Source: JAZOTM01 sp045657625 (lineage in GTDB: Bacteria > Bacillota > Clostridia > Lachnospirales > Lachnospiraceae). From it: 62,288 nucleotides of DNA. The position numbers and the translations under genes are program-made. Positions 52,116 through 61,262 of this stretch are shown here, piece after piece. How positions within the stretch are numbered: the stretch's first letter is position 1; each line of letters starts with the position of its first letter. The notes under the pieces are model-generated. The model was given only the letters and a program-made list of their open reading frames with translations, did not search any database and was not told where the DNA came from. The DNA is taken from assembly GCA_045657625.1 (NCBI GenBank), contig JAZOTM010000020.1:1-62288 (forward strand). The letters are read 5' to 3'.

Positions 52116-53588
52116 ATGGCAGGAATTGGATTTGAATTAAAGAAATTATTTCGATCCACAGGCGTATTTGCAATCTTAAAAGCATATGGTTATACGGGCA
52201 TGGTTACTGCAGGTCCTATGCTTCTTGGCGTTGTTTTTCTACTGAGTATCAGTTACTTAGGGGAATTCTTCGGGTTATCCAAGGACAATCGGGATTTGCT
52301 AGTCTGTATGATTACCTACGCCTTATTGGCATCGCTGTTAATCACCAGTATTTTTTCTATGGTGACTACACGTTATGTGGCAGATATGCTGTATCAGGAC
52401 AAGGAAGAAAATGTGTTACCTTCGTTGGAAGGGGCATTATGTTTGATACTTCCCTTAGGCGGATTGGTATTTGGAGTATTTTTGTGGTTTTCCGGATTGA
52501 CTTTTGGTCTTGGAGTACTGAATTTTCTGTTTTTTATGGAGCTATTAGTCGTTTGGATGCAAATGAACTATTTAACAGCCATAAAGGATTATAAAGGCAT
52601 TATGATTGGGTATTTGATTGCTATTGTAGTGGCGGTATGTACCATTTTAATTTGTCATGTGCTTGTGGGTACCTCGTTAGGGGTGCTTATGTGGGCAGTT
52701 ACTTGTGGATATGGGGTTATGATGACCTTTCATTTTTACTTGCTCTATCGTTATTTTAAAAATACAGGAAAGTATAGCTTTGAATTTTTAAGATGGTTTG
52801 ATGAGTACGGAGCGTTGGCAATTATTGGTTTTTGCATGAATATTGGATTGTTTTCCCATTTGGTGCTTTGTTGGTTTAGCGTTATTGGAGAACAAATCCT
52901 GGGATTGTATTATGGAGCGCCGCAGTACGATGTATCCGCGTTATTTGCTTTTATGACAATCTTAATTACAACTATAAATTTTGTGGCTTCCGTGGAAGTA
53001 AATTTTTATCCGAAATATCGTAGATATTACGATTTGTTCAATGGAACCGGTTCCATTACAGAAATTCAAAATGCAGAAGAAGATATGTTAACGGTTTTGG
53101 ATTATGAAATTACCTATACAGCAAGAAGGCAGTTTTATGGTACAGCGTTGATGCTTTCTTTGGGACTTTTGATTTTGAATTGGTTGCCGTTAGGTTTTGA
53201 CGCCTTAATGGAAGGGTATTTTCGTATTTTGTGTGTAGGCTATGGCGTTTATGCAGTAGGAAATGTAATGATGCTGATATTGCTTTATTTCACAGATTAC
53301 GAAGGGGCGAGAAATGCGGCTATCATCTTTGCGGTAAGCACAACCCTAGGAAGTGTGATTTCTTATTTGGTAGATCCAAAATATTATGGTTTTTCTTTTT
53401 GTATAGGAAGTATGATTTATTTTTTGGTATGTCATTACCGTTTACGAACGTATACGAAAGAATTGCCTTATCATATTTTGAGTGCACAGCCTATTATGGC
53501 GGAAGAGAAAATTGGATTCGGAACAAAACTCTACGAGTTTATGAATAAATTAGAAAAACGATTAGTAGCAACAAGGAGAGATAGATGA
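52116..53588 (+). CDS. pelG: Pel transporter PelG
   Basis: A 490-residue membrane protein with about twelve helices. The N-terminus AGIGFELKKLFRSTGVFAILKAYGYTGM is characteristic of PelG, a flippase-like (MOP superfamily) protein that carries the growing polymer across the membrane together with PelD and PelE. It starts 6 bases after pelF and overlaps the CotH gene by 4. Confidence 0.93.
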   Translation: MAGIGFELKKLFRSTGVFAILKAYGYTGMVTAGPMLLGVVFLLSISYLGEFFGLSKDNRDLLVCMITYALLASLLITSIFSMVTTRYVADMLYQDKEENVLPSLEGALCLILPLGGLVFGVFLWFSGLTFGLGVLNFLFFMELLVVWMQMNYLTAIKDYKGIMIGYLIAIVVAVCTILICHVLVGTSLGVLMWAVTCGYGVMMTFHFYLLYRYFKNTGKYSFEFLRWFDEYGALAIIGFCMNIGLFSHLVLCWFSVIGEQILGLYYGAPQYDVSALFAFMTILITTINFVASVEVNFYPKYRRYYDLFNGTGSITEIQNAEEDMLTVLDYEITYTARRQFYGTALMLSLGLLILNWLPLGFDALMEGYFRILCVGYGVYAVGNVMMLILLYFTDYEGARNAAIIFAVSTTLGSVISYLVDPKYYGFSFCIGSMIYFLVCHYRLRTYTKELPYHILSAQPIMAEEKIGFGTKLYEFMNKLEKRLVATRRDR

Positions 53589-55378
53589 AAAAAGATTCAC
53601 TGAAAATATGGGTAGCCATCATCGTATTATGTTTCTTTATCGTAGTTTCGTTGGTGTACAGTGTGCTCACGGAAGACATGTCTTCCAATACAACGGCAGG
53701 TCGGACAGAGGCAGAGACGATACTAGAAGCAGTAGAGGAGGAAACAGAAAGTACTTCGGTTACGCACCTACGAGATATCAGTACCTTATATGAAACAGAA
53801 TCGGATGATGTAGTTACCATGTACTTAACAGTAAAACAAGGGAATTCTACGGAAGGAACCGATCATACCTGGGAAGAAATCAATACCTTTTCTGCGTATT
53901 ATTATGATGAACTCGGTATTGATCGATACAAAGTAGAAGGTTTGCTACAAATTGGAGACGAAACCGGTGTATTGGCAGGGATGCTTGGATATGGACGGAC
54001 CACGCCTAATGCAACCGTTCAGATTCGCGGTCAATCTTCCAGTACCAATGCGCAGAAAAATTACAAAATAGAATTAAAGGAAAATCAGGGTTCGTGGAAT
54101 GGGCAGACTACAATTGCATTGAATAAACATCAAACGGATGGTTTGCGATTTCGCAATAAGTTGGGCTTCGATTTGCTTTCCGGCATTGAGGAACTTATGA
54201 GTCTTCGTACGCAGTTTGTGCACTTGTATGTGGATGATGAAACAGAAGGTAGCGGAAGTGGATTTGAAGATTATGGTCTGTATACGCAAGTAGAACAATT
54301 GAATAAAACATCTTTAAAGACCCATGGATTAGATAAAAACGGCCAATTATACAAAATCAATTATTTTGAGTTTTATCGTTATGAGGACGTGATTAAATTA
54401 ACCAGTGATCCGGATTATGATGAGGATGCTTTTGAAGAGTACTTGGAAATCAAAGGAGATACGGATCATTCAAAATTAATTGCCATGTTGGATGATTTAA
54501 ATGATTATACAATTCCAATTGAAACAGTCATTGAAGAACATTTTGATGAAGAAAATCTAGTATATTGGATGGCATTTAACATTTTGACAGGAAATGCAGA
54601 TACACAAAGTAGAAATGCATATTTGTACAGTGCACAAAACGAAGATACCTGGTATTTGCTTTGCTGGGATTTGGATGGTATTTTCCGTACCGATGAAAAT
54701 GAAGTTTTGAATCGTTCCGATTATGAAAGCTGGGAACAGGGAGTCAGCAACTACTGGGGCAATGTGTTGTTCCAAAGATGCTTAAAATCTTCAGAATTTC
54801 GAGAAGCCTTAGATGCGGCTATTGAGGATTTGAAATCTTATATGACAGAAGAACTTTTGACAGAAATGGTAGAAGAATATCGGGCAGTGGTGGAAGAATC
54901 CATTTATTCTTCCCCGGATGTCACCTATGCACCTTTAACCCAAAGTGAATATGATTATGTGGCGGATCATTTACCATCTTTGGTGGATACTTATTATGAG
55001 AACTATAAGCAATCCTTGGAAAATCCAATGCCATTCTTTATAGGTACTCCGGAACTGGTGGATGGTATGCTAAATATGGGCTGGGATGCGTCTTATGATT
55101 TCCAGGAAGATGATATTACTTATCATGCTATTTTAGCGAGAGATTTAGCTTTGACAGATGTGATTACAGAGTATGATGGTAGTTGGACAGAAATATCAGT
55201 GGAGGCACCGGAAGCAGGACAGTATTTCCTGAAGGTACAGGCTATAGATGAGGATGGAAATACCATGGATGCCTTTGACTATTATGAAACAGATGAGGAT
55301 GGAAAATATTATGGTATTTTGTGTTTTTACATCAATGAAGATGGAACAATCAGTGTATATGAAACGGTAGAAGAATGA
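53585..55378 (+). CDS. CotH-like secreted kinase
   Basis: A 597-residue protein with an N-terminal signal anchor (VAIIVLCFFIVVSLVYSVL) and an extracellular CotH-type kinase-like domain: AQKNYKIELKENQG, IALNKHQTDGLRFRNKLGFDLL, FEDYGLYTQVEQLNK and CWDLDGIFRTDEN (metal-binding Asp). CotH of Bacillus phosphorylates spore-coat proteins; related domains also occur next to exopolysaccharide genes. Here its target may be a surface protein or the polymer, which is not known. It shares a 4-base overlap with pelG. Confidence 0.87.
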   Translation: MKKDSLKIWVAIIVLCFFIVVSLVYSVLTEDMSSNTTAGRTEAETILEAVEEETESTSVTHLRDISTLYETESDDVVTMYLTVKQGNSTEGTDHTWEEINTFSAYYYDELGIDRYKVEGLLQIGDETGVLAGMLGYGRTTPNATVQIRGQSSSTNAQKNYKIELKENQGSWNGQTTIALNKHQTDGLRFRNKLGFDLLSGIEELMSLRTQFVHLYVDDETEGSGSGFEDYGLYTQVEQLNKTSLKTHGLDKNGQLYKINYFEFYRYEDVIKLTSDPDYDEDAFEEYLEIKGDTDHSKLIAMLDDLNDYTIPIETVIEEHFDEENLVYWMAFNILTGNADTQSRNAYLYSAQNEDTWYLLCWDLDGIFRTDENEVLNRSDYESWEQGVSNYWGNVLFQRCLKSSEFREALDAAIEDLKSYMTEELLTEMVEEYRAVVEESIYSSPDVTYAPLTQSEYDYVADHLPSLVDTYYENYKQSLENPMPFFIGTPELVDGMLNMGWDASYDFQEDDITYHAILARDLALTDVITEYDGSWTEISVEAPEAGQYFLKVQAIDEDGNTMDAFDYYETDEDGKYYGILCFYINEDGTISVYETVEE

Positions 55379-55385
55379 GGAACGT

Positions 55386-56111
55386 ATGAATCAATACAGA
55401 CATGAATGGAAATATGTGATTCATTACGGGGAATTGATGGATTTAAAAAACCGGATGAGACCCTATTTCCAAATAGATAAGAATGCAAAAGATGGGGAAT
55501 ATATGATACGTAGCCTGTATTTTGATGATATGTGGAACAGTGCATATGCGGAAAAAGAGGCGGGGGTATTTTTCCGAAAAAAATATCGGATTCGTATATA
55601 CAACTATTCAGAGCAAAATATAAAATTGGAGCGAAAAATCAAGCAAGGCAGTTATATCTATAAGGAGGCGGCTTCTCTAAAGAGGCAGGAAGTAGAATGG
55701 ATTTTGGAAGGAAATTATGGATTTTTGCTTCATCATGAATCAAACTTATGCCGCGAGTTTTATGTGGAGTGCGTGAGCCAAGTGATGCGTCCCAGGGTAA
55801 TCGTAGATTATGAAAGAGAACCTTATATATTGGACGCAGGAACGGTACGTGTGACTTTTGATAAACATGTACGGGCGGCAATCGGCGGATTTGATATTTT
55901 TGATCACACATTACCGACATTACCGGCCATGCCTCAAGAAAAACTGATTATGGAAGTAAAATATACGGAGTTTTTACCGAAAATCGTAAAGGATTTGGTG
56001 CCGCCCTCCGCTGTGGAATTTACGGCAGCTTCGAAATATGTTATGTGTTATGACAAGACCAATTATTTACATGGTTATGACTATTATATGGATGAGAGGA
56101 ATGTATTATGA
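55386..56111 (+). CDS. VTC-domain polyphosphate polymerase-like protein
   Basis: A 241-residue cytosolic protein with a VTC/CYTH-like tunnel domain: HEWKYVIHYGELMDLKNRM at the N-terminus, IRSLYFDD, KKYRIRIYNYSEQNIKLERKI, VTFDKHVRAA and LIMEVKYTEFLP. The Lys/Arg/Glu pattern of a polyphosphate polymerase is intact. Such bacterial VTC proteins are often annotated as polyphosphate polymerases; activity here is inference. It ends in ATGA overlap with the DUF4956 gene. Confidence 0.86.
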   Translation: MNQYRHEWKYVIHYGELMDLKNRMRPYFQIDKNAKDGEYMIRSLYFDDMWNSAYAEKEAGVFFRKKYRIRIYNYSEQNIKLERKIKQGSYIYKEAASLKRQEVEWILEGNYGFLLHHESNLCREFYVECVSQVMRPRVIVDYEREPYILDAGTVRVTFDKHVRAAIGGFDIFDHTLPTLPAMPQEKLIMEVKYTEFLPKIVKDLVPPSAVEFTAASKYVMCYDKTNYLHGYDYYMDERNVL

Positions 56112-56779
56112 GCGTAAGAGACGTGATTAAAAATTCGATTTTGAATTCAGAAGTATACACCAGCTATGATGTGGGAAATATTGCTTTGTCCCTGATCATA
56201 GCAGTACTTTTGGGTGTGATTATTTATCTGATTTATAAAAGATTCTATGCGGGAGTCATCTATTCCAGAAGTTTTGGTGTGACACTGGTTGGTATGACAG
56301 TTATGACCTGTATGATTACCCTTGCAATCAGTACCAATGTAGTGATTTCCCTTGGTATGGTAGGTGCCCTTTCTATTGTGCGTTTCCGTACAGCAGTAAA
56401 AGATCCTATGGATTTATTATATTTGTTTTGGGCGATTTCCAGCGGGATTACAGCGGGCGCAGGTATGTATATACTAGCTTTAATTGGTGCGCTGATTATG
56501 TATGTGATTATTTGGTTTTTCTATAGTAAGCAAAACAAAGAGCAGATTTTTATGGCGGTAGTGCATTATACAGGGGATGAAACCGGAGATAAGATTTTGC
56601 GGGAATTGAATAAAACCAAGTATTTTATTAAATCAAAAACTTTACGTGGTGAAAAAACAGAACTTGCTATTGAAATTTTTGTAAAAAACAATAATTTGTT
56701 TTTTGAGGAACGTATTCGAAACTTAGAGTTTGTGGAAGATATTACATTGATTCAGTATAACGGAGAATATCATGGTTAA
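56108..56779 (+). CDS. DUF4956 membrane protein
   Basis: A 223-residue protein with about four helices in the first 140 residues and a small C-terminal soluble domain. SLGMVGALSIVRFRTAVKDPMDLLYLFW is the diagnostic DUF4956 motif. It is usually coded beside VTC-domain and CotH genes, as here, and may form the membrane channel for the VTC product. Function remains unproven. Confidence 0.88.
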   Translation: MSVRDVIKNSILNSEVYTSYDVGNIALSLIIAVLLGVIIYLIYKRFYAGVIYSRSFGVTLVGMTVMTCMITLAISTNVVISLGMVGALSIVRFRTAVKDPMDLLYLFWAISSGITAGAGMYILALIGALIMYVIIWFFYSKQNKEQIFMAVVHYTGDETGDKILRELNKTKYFIKSKTLRGEKTELAIEIFVKNNNLFFEERIRNLEFVEDITLIQYNGEYHG

Positions 56780-58139
56780 AAAACGTTTTGTTCTTTTTTT
56801 GGTCTTGGTAATTGCATTGGTGTTTATTGGCATTTATTTTTTATGGGGGAATACTATGTTTTTTAAGAAAACCTATTCTTATACGACTTCAGGAGAAACC
56901 TTTACAAATCCATATATTGGTTATGCTGTAATGGCTGAGGATATGGAATATGAGGATGTTTCAGAACTGGTGTATATTGATGTGACTTGGAAAGAATTAG
57001 AACCGGAAGAGGGCGTGTATGATTGGGAAAGTATATATGAAAGTAATCATATAGAGGAATGGAAGGCTGCAGGAAAACATGCGGTCTTTCGTTTTTTGTG
57101 TGATTATCCAACGTCAGAAGCCCACAGAGATATTCCGGATTGGCTTTACGATTTGACCGGTGATGGGACAGATTATGATATCGAATATGGGAAAGGATAC
57201 AGTCCCAATTATTCCAATGAAACTTTTATAGCCTATCATCAAAAAGTGATGGAAGAAATTGGACGAGAATTAGGAAGTGATACTTTTGTATCCTATGTGG
57301 AACTTGGAAGTTTAGGTCACTGGGGAGAATGGCATGTCTATTATCCTGCGGGAATTACCAGAATGCCTACAACAGAAATAAGAGCACAATACGTGGAACA
57401 TTATGTGGAAGCTTTCCCGAATGCGAAACTATTGATGCGTCGTCCTTTTGCAGAATTGCCGGAGGGAGCGGGAGTCTACAATGATATGACGGGAGATCCG
57501 GATAGTACCTATGAATTTTTGGATTGGATAGAAAATGGGGGAGATTATAGCCAGGCACAAGAAGAAAATGGATTGGTGGCTGTACCGGATATTTGGGAAT
57601 CTGCACCGGTAGGAGGCGAATTTACCAGTGGGATTACTATGGATGTGTTACTAGGAGATGATTTAGAGGAAACCATTTCTTTGCTTGAGGAGACCCATAT
57701 GTCTTTTATTGGCCCAAAGACACCGGAACTTTCAGCGGATAATGAAAACTATGAGACAGCTTTATCTTTGATGCAATATATTGGTTACCGATACACAGTC
57801 ACAGAAGCCACTATGCAGAAGCAGTTTTTTAAAAATGAGTACGAAATAAAGATTCAGTTGAAAAATATAGGCGTCGCTCCTACTTATTGGGATTTTACCC
57901 CCTGCCTTTATGTAGAATCAAAGGATGGAACCATAGAACGATATGCATTTGATGTGGACTTAAAAGAGCTTCAGCAAGATGAGGAAATAACACTTACGAC
58001 AACGCTATCTCTAGCAAAGGAATCCGGCACGAAAATTTGGTTTGGAATTGAGGATGATGATACTGGAAATACAGACATTTCCCTGGATTTAGATACAGAG
58101 GAAATGGATGGAAAATATTTCATTTGTTCACGGGATTGA
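56772..58139 (+). CDS. DUF4832-like secreted glycosidase-like protein
   Basis: A 455-residue protein with an N-terminal membrane anchor (FVLFLVLVIALVFIGIYFLW). A TIM-barrel-like domain follows (YIDVTWKELEPEEGVYDWE, VFRFLCDYP, VSYVELGSLGHWGEWHVY, PNAKLLMRRPF), then a beta-sandwich C-terminus (KNEYEIKIQLKNIGVAPTYWDFTP). The pattern fits the DUF4874/DUF4832 families. The Glu-rich ELGSLGHWGEW loop is a candidate active site for cutting a polysaccharide, perhaps the polymer made by this operon. No enzyme activity is established. Confidence 0.75.
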   Translation: MVKKRFVLFLVLVIALVFIGIYFLWGNTMFFKKTYSYTTSGETFTNPYIGYAVMAEDMEYEDVSELVYIDVTWKELEPEEGVYDWESIYESNHIEEWKAAGKHAVFRFLCDYPTSEAHRDIPDWLYDLTGDGTDYDIEYGKGYSPNYSNETFIAYHQKVMEEIGRELGSDTFVSYVELGSLGHWGEWHVYYPAGITRMPTTEIRAQYVEHYVEAFPNAKLLMRRPFAELPEGAGVYNDMTGDPDSTYEFLDWIENGGDYSQAQEENGLVAVPDIWESAPVGGEFTSGITMDVLLGDDLEETISLLEETHMSFIGPKTPELSADNENYETALSLMQYIGYRYTVTEATMQKQFFKNEYEIKIQLKNIGVAPTYWDFTPCLYVESKDGTIERYAFDVDLKELQQDEEITLTTTLSLAKESGTKIWFGIEDDDTGNTDISLDLDTEEMDGKYFICSRD

Positions 58140-58190
58140 CATAAAAACCAGATATAATAAAAGAAAGATTACTTGCGTTGGAGGACCAAA

Positions 58191-58898
58191 ATGGGGGAAA
58201 ATATATATCGGGTTGTTATTTGTGATGATTCTAAGGCTTTTTGTGGATTATTAGCTGAAAAAATAAGAGAAAGTGAGGAATTCTGTCAGAATCTTTTCTT
58301 TATAGAAGAAGTGTATTCAGCAGAAGAGTTGCTTGAAATTCAAACAGAATATGATCTATTATTCTTAGATATTCATCTTCCTGGGATGGAAGGATATGAG
58401 GTTGCAAAGATTATAAACCGGAAACAAAAGAAACCGAAAATAGTGATTGTGACTTCGGAATATGAAACCATTCAGGAGGCATTTAAGGTTGGCGCATTTC
58501 GTTTTTTAAAGAAGCCATTTTATGATCGAGAATTACAAGAAGTTTTATTAGCGTTATCAAAGGAAAAACGGCAGTTGCATAGATTGCAAGTTACATCAAA
58601 TGGGATTCATTATGATGTAACTTGTAAAGATATTGTTTTTATGACCTCAAAAAAAACATATACTATGGTATTTTTGATAAATAATCATATTGTGACAATT
58701 AGTCGGTCATTAACTAAAGTACTGGAAGATATAGATTATCGAGAATTCGTAGAGCCAATTAGGGGAACGGCAGTTAATCTGTATCATGTAAAGCAGATAA
58801 AAGATGATTATTTAATCATGATGAATGATCAGAAAATTAGAATTTCAACACGTAAAAGGAAAAGTATAAAAGAAGCTTTTTTGAAATATGGATTGTAA
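58191..58898 (+). CDS. LytTR response regulator
   Basis: A 235-residue AgrA/VirR-type regulator. The receiver domain has the acidic pair (ICDDSK), the phospho-Asp in LLFLDIHLPGMEGYEVAKI and the Lys in FLKKPFYDRELQ. The C-terminal LytTR DNA-binding domain starts near residue 125 (HYDVTCKDIVFMTSKKTYTM). ATG 58191 follows GGAGG; upstream codons in frame lack such a site. An AgrC-like sensor is at 61319 and a LytTR-type repeat operator follows at 58936. Confidence 0.93.
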   Translation: MGENIYRVVICDDSKAFCGLLAEKIRESEEFCQNLFFIEEVYSAEELLEIQTEYDLLFLDIHLPGMEGYEVAKIINRKQKKPKIVIVTSEYETIQEAFKVGAFRFLKKPFYDRELQEVLLALSKEKRQLHRLQVTSNGIHYDVTCKDIVFMTSKKTYTMVFLINNHIVTISRSLTKVLEDIDYREFVEPIRGTAVNLYHVKQIKDDYLIMMNDQKIRISTRKRKSIKEAFLKYGL

Positions 58899-58937
58899 AA
58901 AAACACCTGTAAACATTTGTGTTTGCAGGTGTTTTTG
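58898..58937 (+). terminator. Rho-independent terminator after the LytTR gene
   Basis: AAAACACCTGTAAACA (about 58900-58915) pairs with TGTTTGCAGGTGTTTT (58919-58934), with T-runs at its end. It separates the regulator from the operon that follows. Confidence 0.8.
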
Positions 58938-58969
58938 CGTTCGGTAAAGAAAGTGGTGCGTTCGGTAAA
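58936..58969 (+). promoter_or_regulatory. Direct-repeat LytTR operator
   Basis: TGCGTTCGGTAAA occurs at 58936-58948 and again at 58957-58969. The start-to-start distance is exactly 21 bases, two helical turns, as in AgrA and VirR-type sites (9-bp repeats 12 bp apart). It lies just upstream of a promoter -35 and beside a LytTR regulator gene, which makes autologous control of the exporter operon likely. Confidence 0.8.
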
Positions 58970-58976
58970 AAAACAC

Positions 58977-59005
58977 TTGTAATTAGTATTTTCATGCATT
59001 ATAAA
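58977..59005 (+). promoter_or_regulatory. Promoter of the exporter operon
   Basis: TTGTAA (58977-58982) and TATAAA (59000-59005) are separated by 17 bases. The LytTR repeats end eight bases before the -35, the usual activator position. Confidence 0.65.
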
Positions 59006-59045
59006 TGAGTAAGAAGAAAAAGTGAAGTTTTAAGGAAAAGTAAAA

Positions 59046-59144
59046 ATGTTGAATAGATTCACAGAAAAACTATTTCAATTTATTATTACAATTTTTTCTG
59101 GTGAGGGGGAACCGATAGATGAAGAAGTATATACTGCGGTATAA
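59046..59144 (+). CDS. 32-residue amphipathic peptide, possible signal or bacteriocin precursor
   Basis: The first ATG after the LytTR-type promoter, with AAGGA about eight to ten bases upstream, opens a 32-codon frame overlapping the ABC transporter start by 26 bases. The product has an amphipathic start (MLNRFTEKLFQFIITIF), a short SGEGE segment and an acidic tail (PIDEEVYTAV). The layout recalls AgrD-type precursors (amphipathic helix, core, acidic tail), but there is no Cys, only a Ser in the would-be core, and no agrB. It might instead be a small membrane peptide, a RiPP precursor or a leader peptide for translation coupling. Confidence 0.45.
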   Translation: MLNRFTEKLFQFIITIFSGEGEPIDEEVYTAV

Positions 59145-60705
59145 AAAAAGAAATGCTATGTTATTGCTAACAATTATAGTATGGGCAGCATTAAATGTAC
59201 TGAGTTCTGTGTCTTTAACGTGGCTTTTAGATGCATTAATACAGGGACAGTGGAATAAATTCTTAATGTGGGGACTGTTAAATATATTGTTTTGGCTAAT
59301 GTATAGTGGAACACAAGCATTTAGAGATAATCAGAAAGAAAAACTGATACAACTGGAGATAAATGGTATTCGTGAGGATATTTTGGAACCCATTACTGAA
59401 ATGAATTATGTGGAATTCAAGGAAAAATCAAAGGCGGAATATAGTTCGTGGTTAATAAATGATATGAATATGTTGGCGGATAATGGGTTTTCACAATTTT
59501 ATGGGGCAATAGAAAGTATAGTTACTATAGCATTTAATGCGTTTGCAATTGTGTATTTTCATTGGACTTTATTGGTTGCAAGTATTTGTTTAACAGTTTT
59601 TGTATATTATTCACCTAGGTTATTTGAAAAAAAGGTCTCTGATTTAACAAAAAAAGTATCGAATCAAATGAACAATGTTATGGATGTTGTGACGGATAGC
59701 GTGAATGGTTATGAAGTATATTATCGGATTGGACAACAAGCAAGATTTAGAGAGAAGATTATGAAGAGCTTTAAAGAAACGATTCCGTTGAAAGTAAAGT
59801 TGACTACGATGTCTTCTGTTGCTAATTCATCTTCTATGATGGCCAGTATAATATCTCAAGTGTTAATGTTTATTGTTACAGGATACTTGATTATTGATGG
59901 GAAAATTACTACGGGTGTTATTTTTTCGATTGCAAATTTAACTAGTTGTTTATTTAATTACACGCGAGGTGCAGCATATAATATTGTTACCATGAGAGCT
60001 ACATTTACACTGTTAAATAAATATCCCGGAAGAAGAAATGATGTAAAAAAACAAGTAATGGAAGATTTTTCGAAAGAAATCGAATTGAAAAATTTAAAGG
60101 TGGCTTTTAAAAATGGAAAAGAGATAAAATTTCCAAATATTGTAATAAAAAAAGGAGAAAAGATTGCGATTATTGGAGATTCGGGATCAGGTAAGTCAAC
60201 TTTAACGCAGTGTATTTTGGGAGATATTGTTTCATACACAGGCGAAATATTGATGGACGGAAAGAATTATAAGGAATTAGATATAAGTGAATTGCAAAAA
60301 TTGTTTTCTGTAGTGACACAGAAACCATATATATTCCGTGAAACTTTGTATGAAAATATCACACTAGGTAGAAATGTTGATAAGAAAAAACTGGAAAGCG
60401 CTTTAAATAAATCCTGTGCAGATGAATTTGCAAAAAGCCGTCTGGATGAAATGTTTGATGACAATTTATCCGGAGGACAAAGAGCAAGATTATCGATTGC
60501 AAGAGAATTAGTAGAAGAAAGGCCTGTACTAATCTTTGATGAAGGAACGGCAAGCTTGAATCGAGAGACTGCTGTAAAAGTTGAAAATAATGTTCTAACA
60601 AATGACGCACAAACGGTCATAGTGATTACGCATCATATGTATGAAGAGACAAAGTCTTTGTTTGATAGGATTGTGAAAATAGAAAGTGAGTCGAAGGCGG
60701 GATGA
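59119..60705 (+). CDS. ABC exporter (fused membrane and ATPase domains)
   Basis: A 528-residue half-transporter. Six helices cover about residues 10-300, and the ABC domain follows with IIGDSGSGKSTLTQCILG, LSGGQRARLSIARELV and VLIFDEGTASLN (DEG instead of DEAT/S), then VITHHMYEE. A homodimer is likely. No peptidase C39 domain is present. Its operon place after the LytTR operator and peptide gene suggests export of a signal or peptide. GAGGGGG precedes the ATG. The DNA is more AT-rich than the Pel region. Confidence 0.87.
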   Translation: MKKYILRYKKRNAMLLLTIIVWAALNVLSSVSLTWLLDALIQGQWNKFLMWGLLNILFWLMYSGTQAFRDNQKEKLIQLEINGIREDILEPITEMNYVEFKEKSKAEYSSWLINDMNMLADNGFSQFYGAIESIVTIAFNAFAIVYFHWTLLVASICLTVFVYYSPRLFEKKVSDLTKKVSNQMNNVMDVVTDSVNGYEVYYRIGQQARFREKIMKSFKETIPLKVKLTTMSSVANSSSMMASIISQVLMFIVTGYLIIDGKITTGVIFSIANLTSCLFNYTRGAAYNIVTMRATFTLLNKYPGRRNDVKKQVMEDFSKEIELKNLKVAFKNGKEIKFPNIVIKKGEKIAIIGDSGSGKSTLTQCILGDIVSYTGEILMDGKNYKELDISELQKLFSVVTQKPYIFRETLYENITLGRNVDKKKLESALNKSCADEFAKSRLDEMFDDNLSGGQRARLSIARELVEERPVLIFDEGTASLNRETAVKVENNVLTNDAQTVIVITHHMYEETKSLFDRIVKIESESKAG

Positions 60706-61259
60706 GAGATTCATTTGATACGGAAAACATGACGGAGGAACAAGTTGAAAATTTATCAGGACAATTAGAAAGTTCTATCAATAATCAAATCCGGGATATT
60801 GAAATAATTACGGAAATGATAAAAGATTCGAAAAAGGATGTTGTTTTGGACTTGGGTTGTGGTACAGGAAGAATAGCTTTTACTATTGTAAATAAATATC
60901 CGGATATACATCAAATGATTGCTTTCGATAGAGAAAAGAGATTTTGGAAAAATACTTATTATAATGCAAGATTAGAATTCATTAAGGGAAACTGTGAAGT
61001 ATTACCTTTTGAGGATAATTCTATAGATATTGTTTTCTGCAGGTATTTGTTTCAACATCTTAGGAAGGCAACCGATGTGTTAAAAGAGATATTTCGTGTG
61101 CTACGTCAAGATGGAGAACTTTATATTATTGATGTAGATAAAAAGTATGATTATTTTTCATGTTATCCACCCAATTATTATTCTTTTAAAAAGGCTGAAC
61201 TTCTATGTAAGAAAATGTTAAAAAACGACGTGTATATAGGGTCTCACTTTTTCTTATGA
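60702..61259 (+). CDS. SAM-dependent methyltransferase, short
   Basis: A 185-residue class I methylase. SAM motifs are VLDLGCGTGRIAFTIV, IAFDREKRFW and IKGNCEVLPFEDNSIDIVFCRYLFQHL (with acidic loop), followed by VLRQDGELYIIDVD. The chain stops at VYIGSHFFL, where members with this layout usually continue for several tens of residues, so it may be truncated. The ATG overlaps the exporter stop as ATGA. It could modify the exported molecule; nothing proves that. Confidence 0.8.
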   Translation: MRDSFDTENMTEEQVENLSGQLESSINNQIRDIEIITEMIKDSKKDVVLDLGCGTGRIAFTIVNKYPDIHQMIAFDREKRFWKNTYYNARLEFIKGNCEVLPFEDNSIDIVFCRYLFQHLRKATDVLKEIFRVLRQDGELYIIDVDKKYDYFSCYPPNYYSFKKAELLCKKMLKNDVYIGSHFFL

Positions 61260-61262
61260 TAT

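Noticed and set aside
58136..58158. TTGACA and TATAAT before the LytTR gene
   Set aside because: The boxes are only 11 bases apart, too close for a normal sigma-70 promoter.
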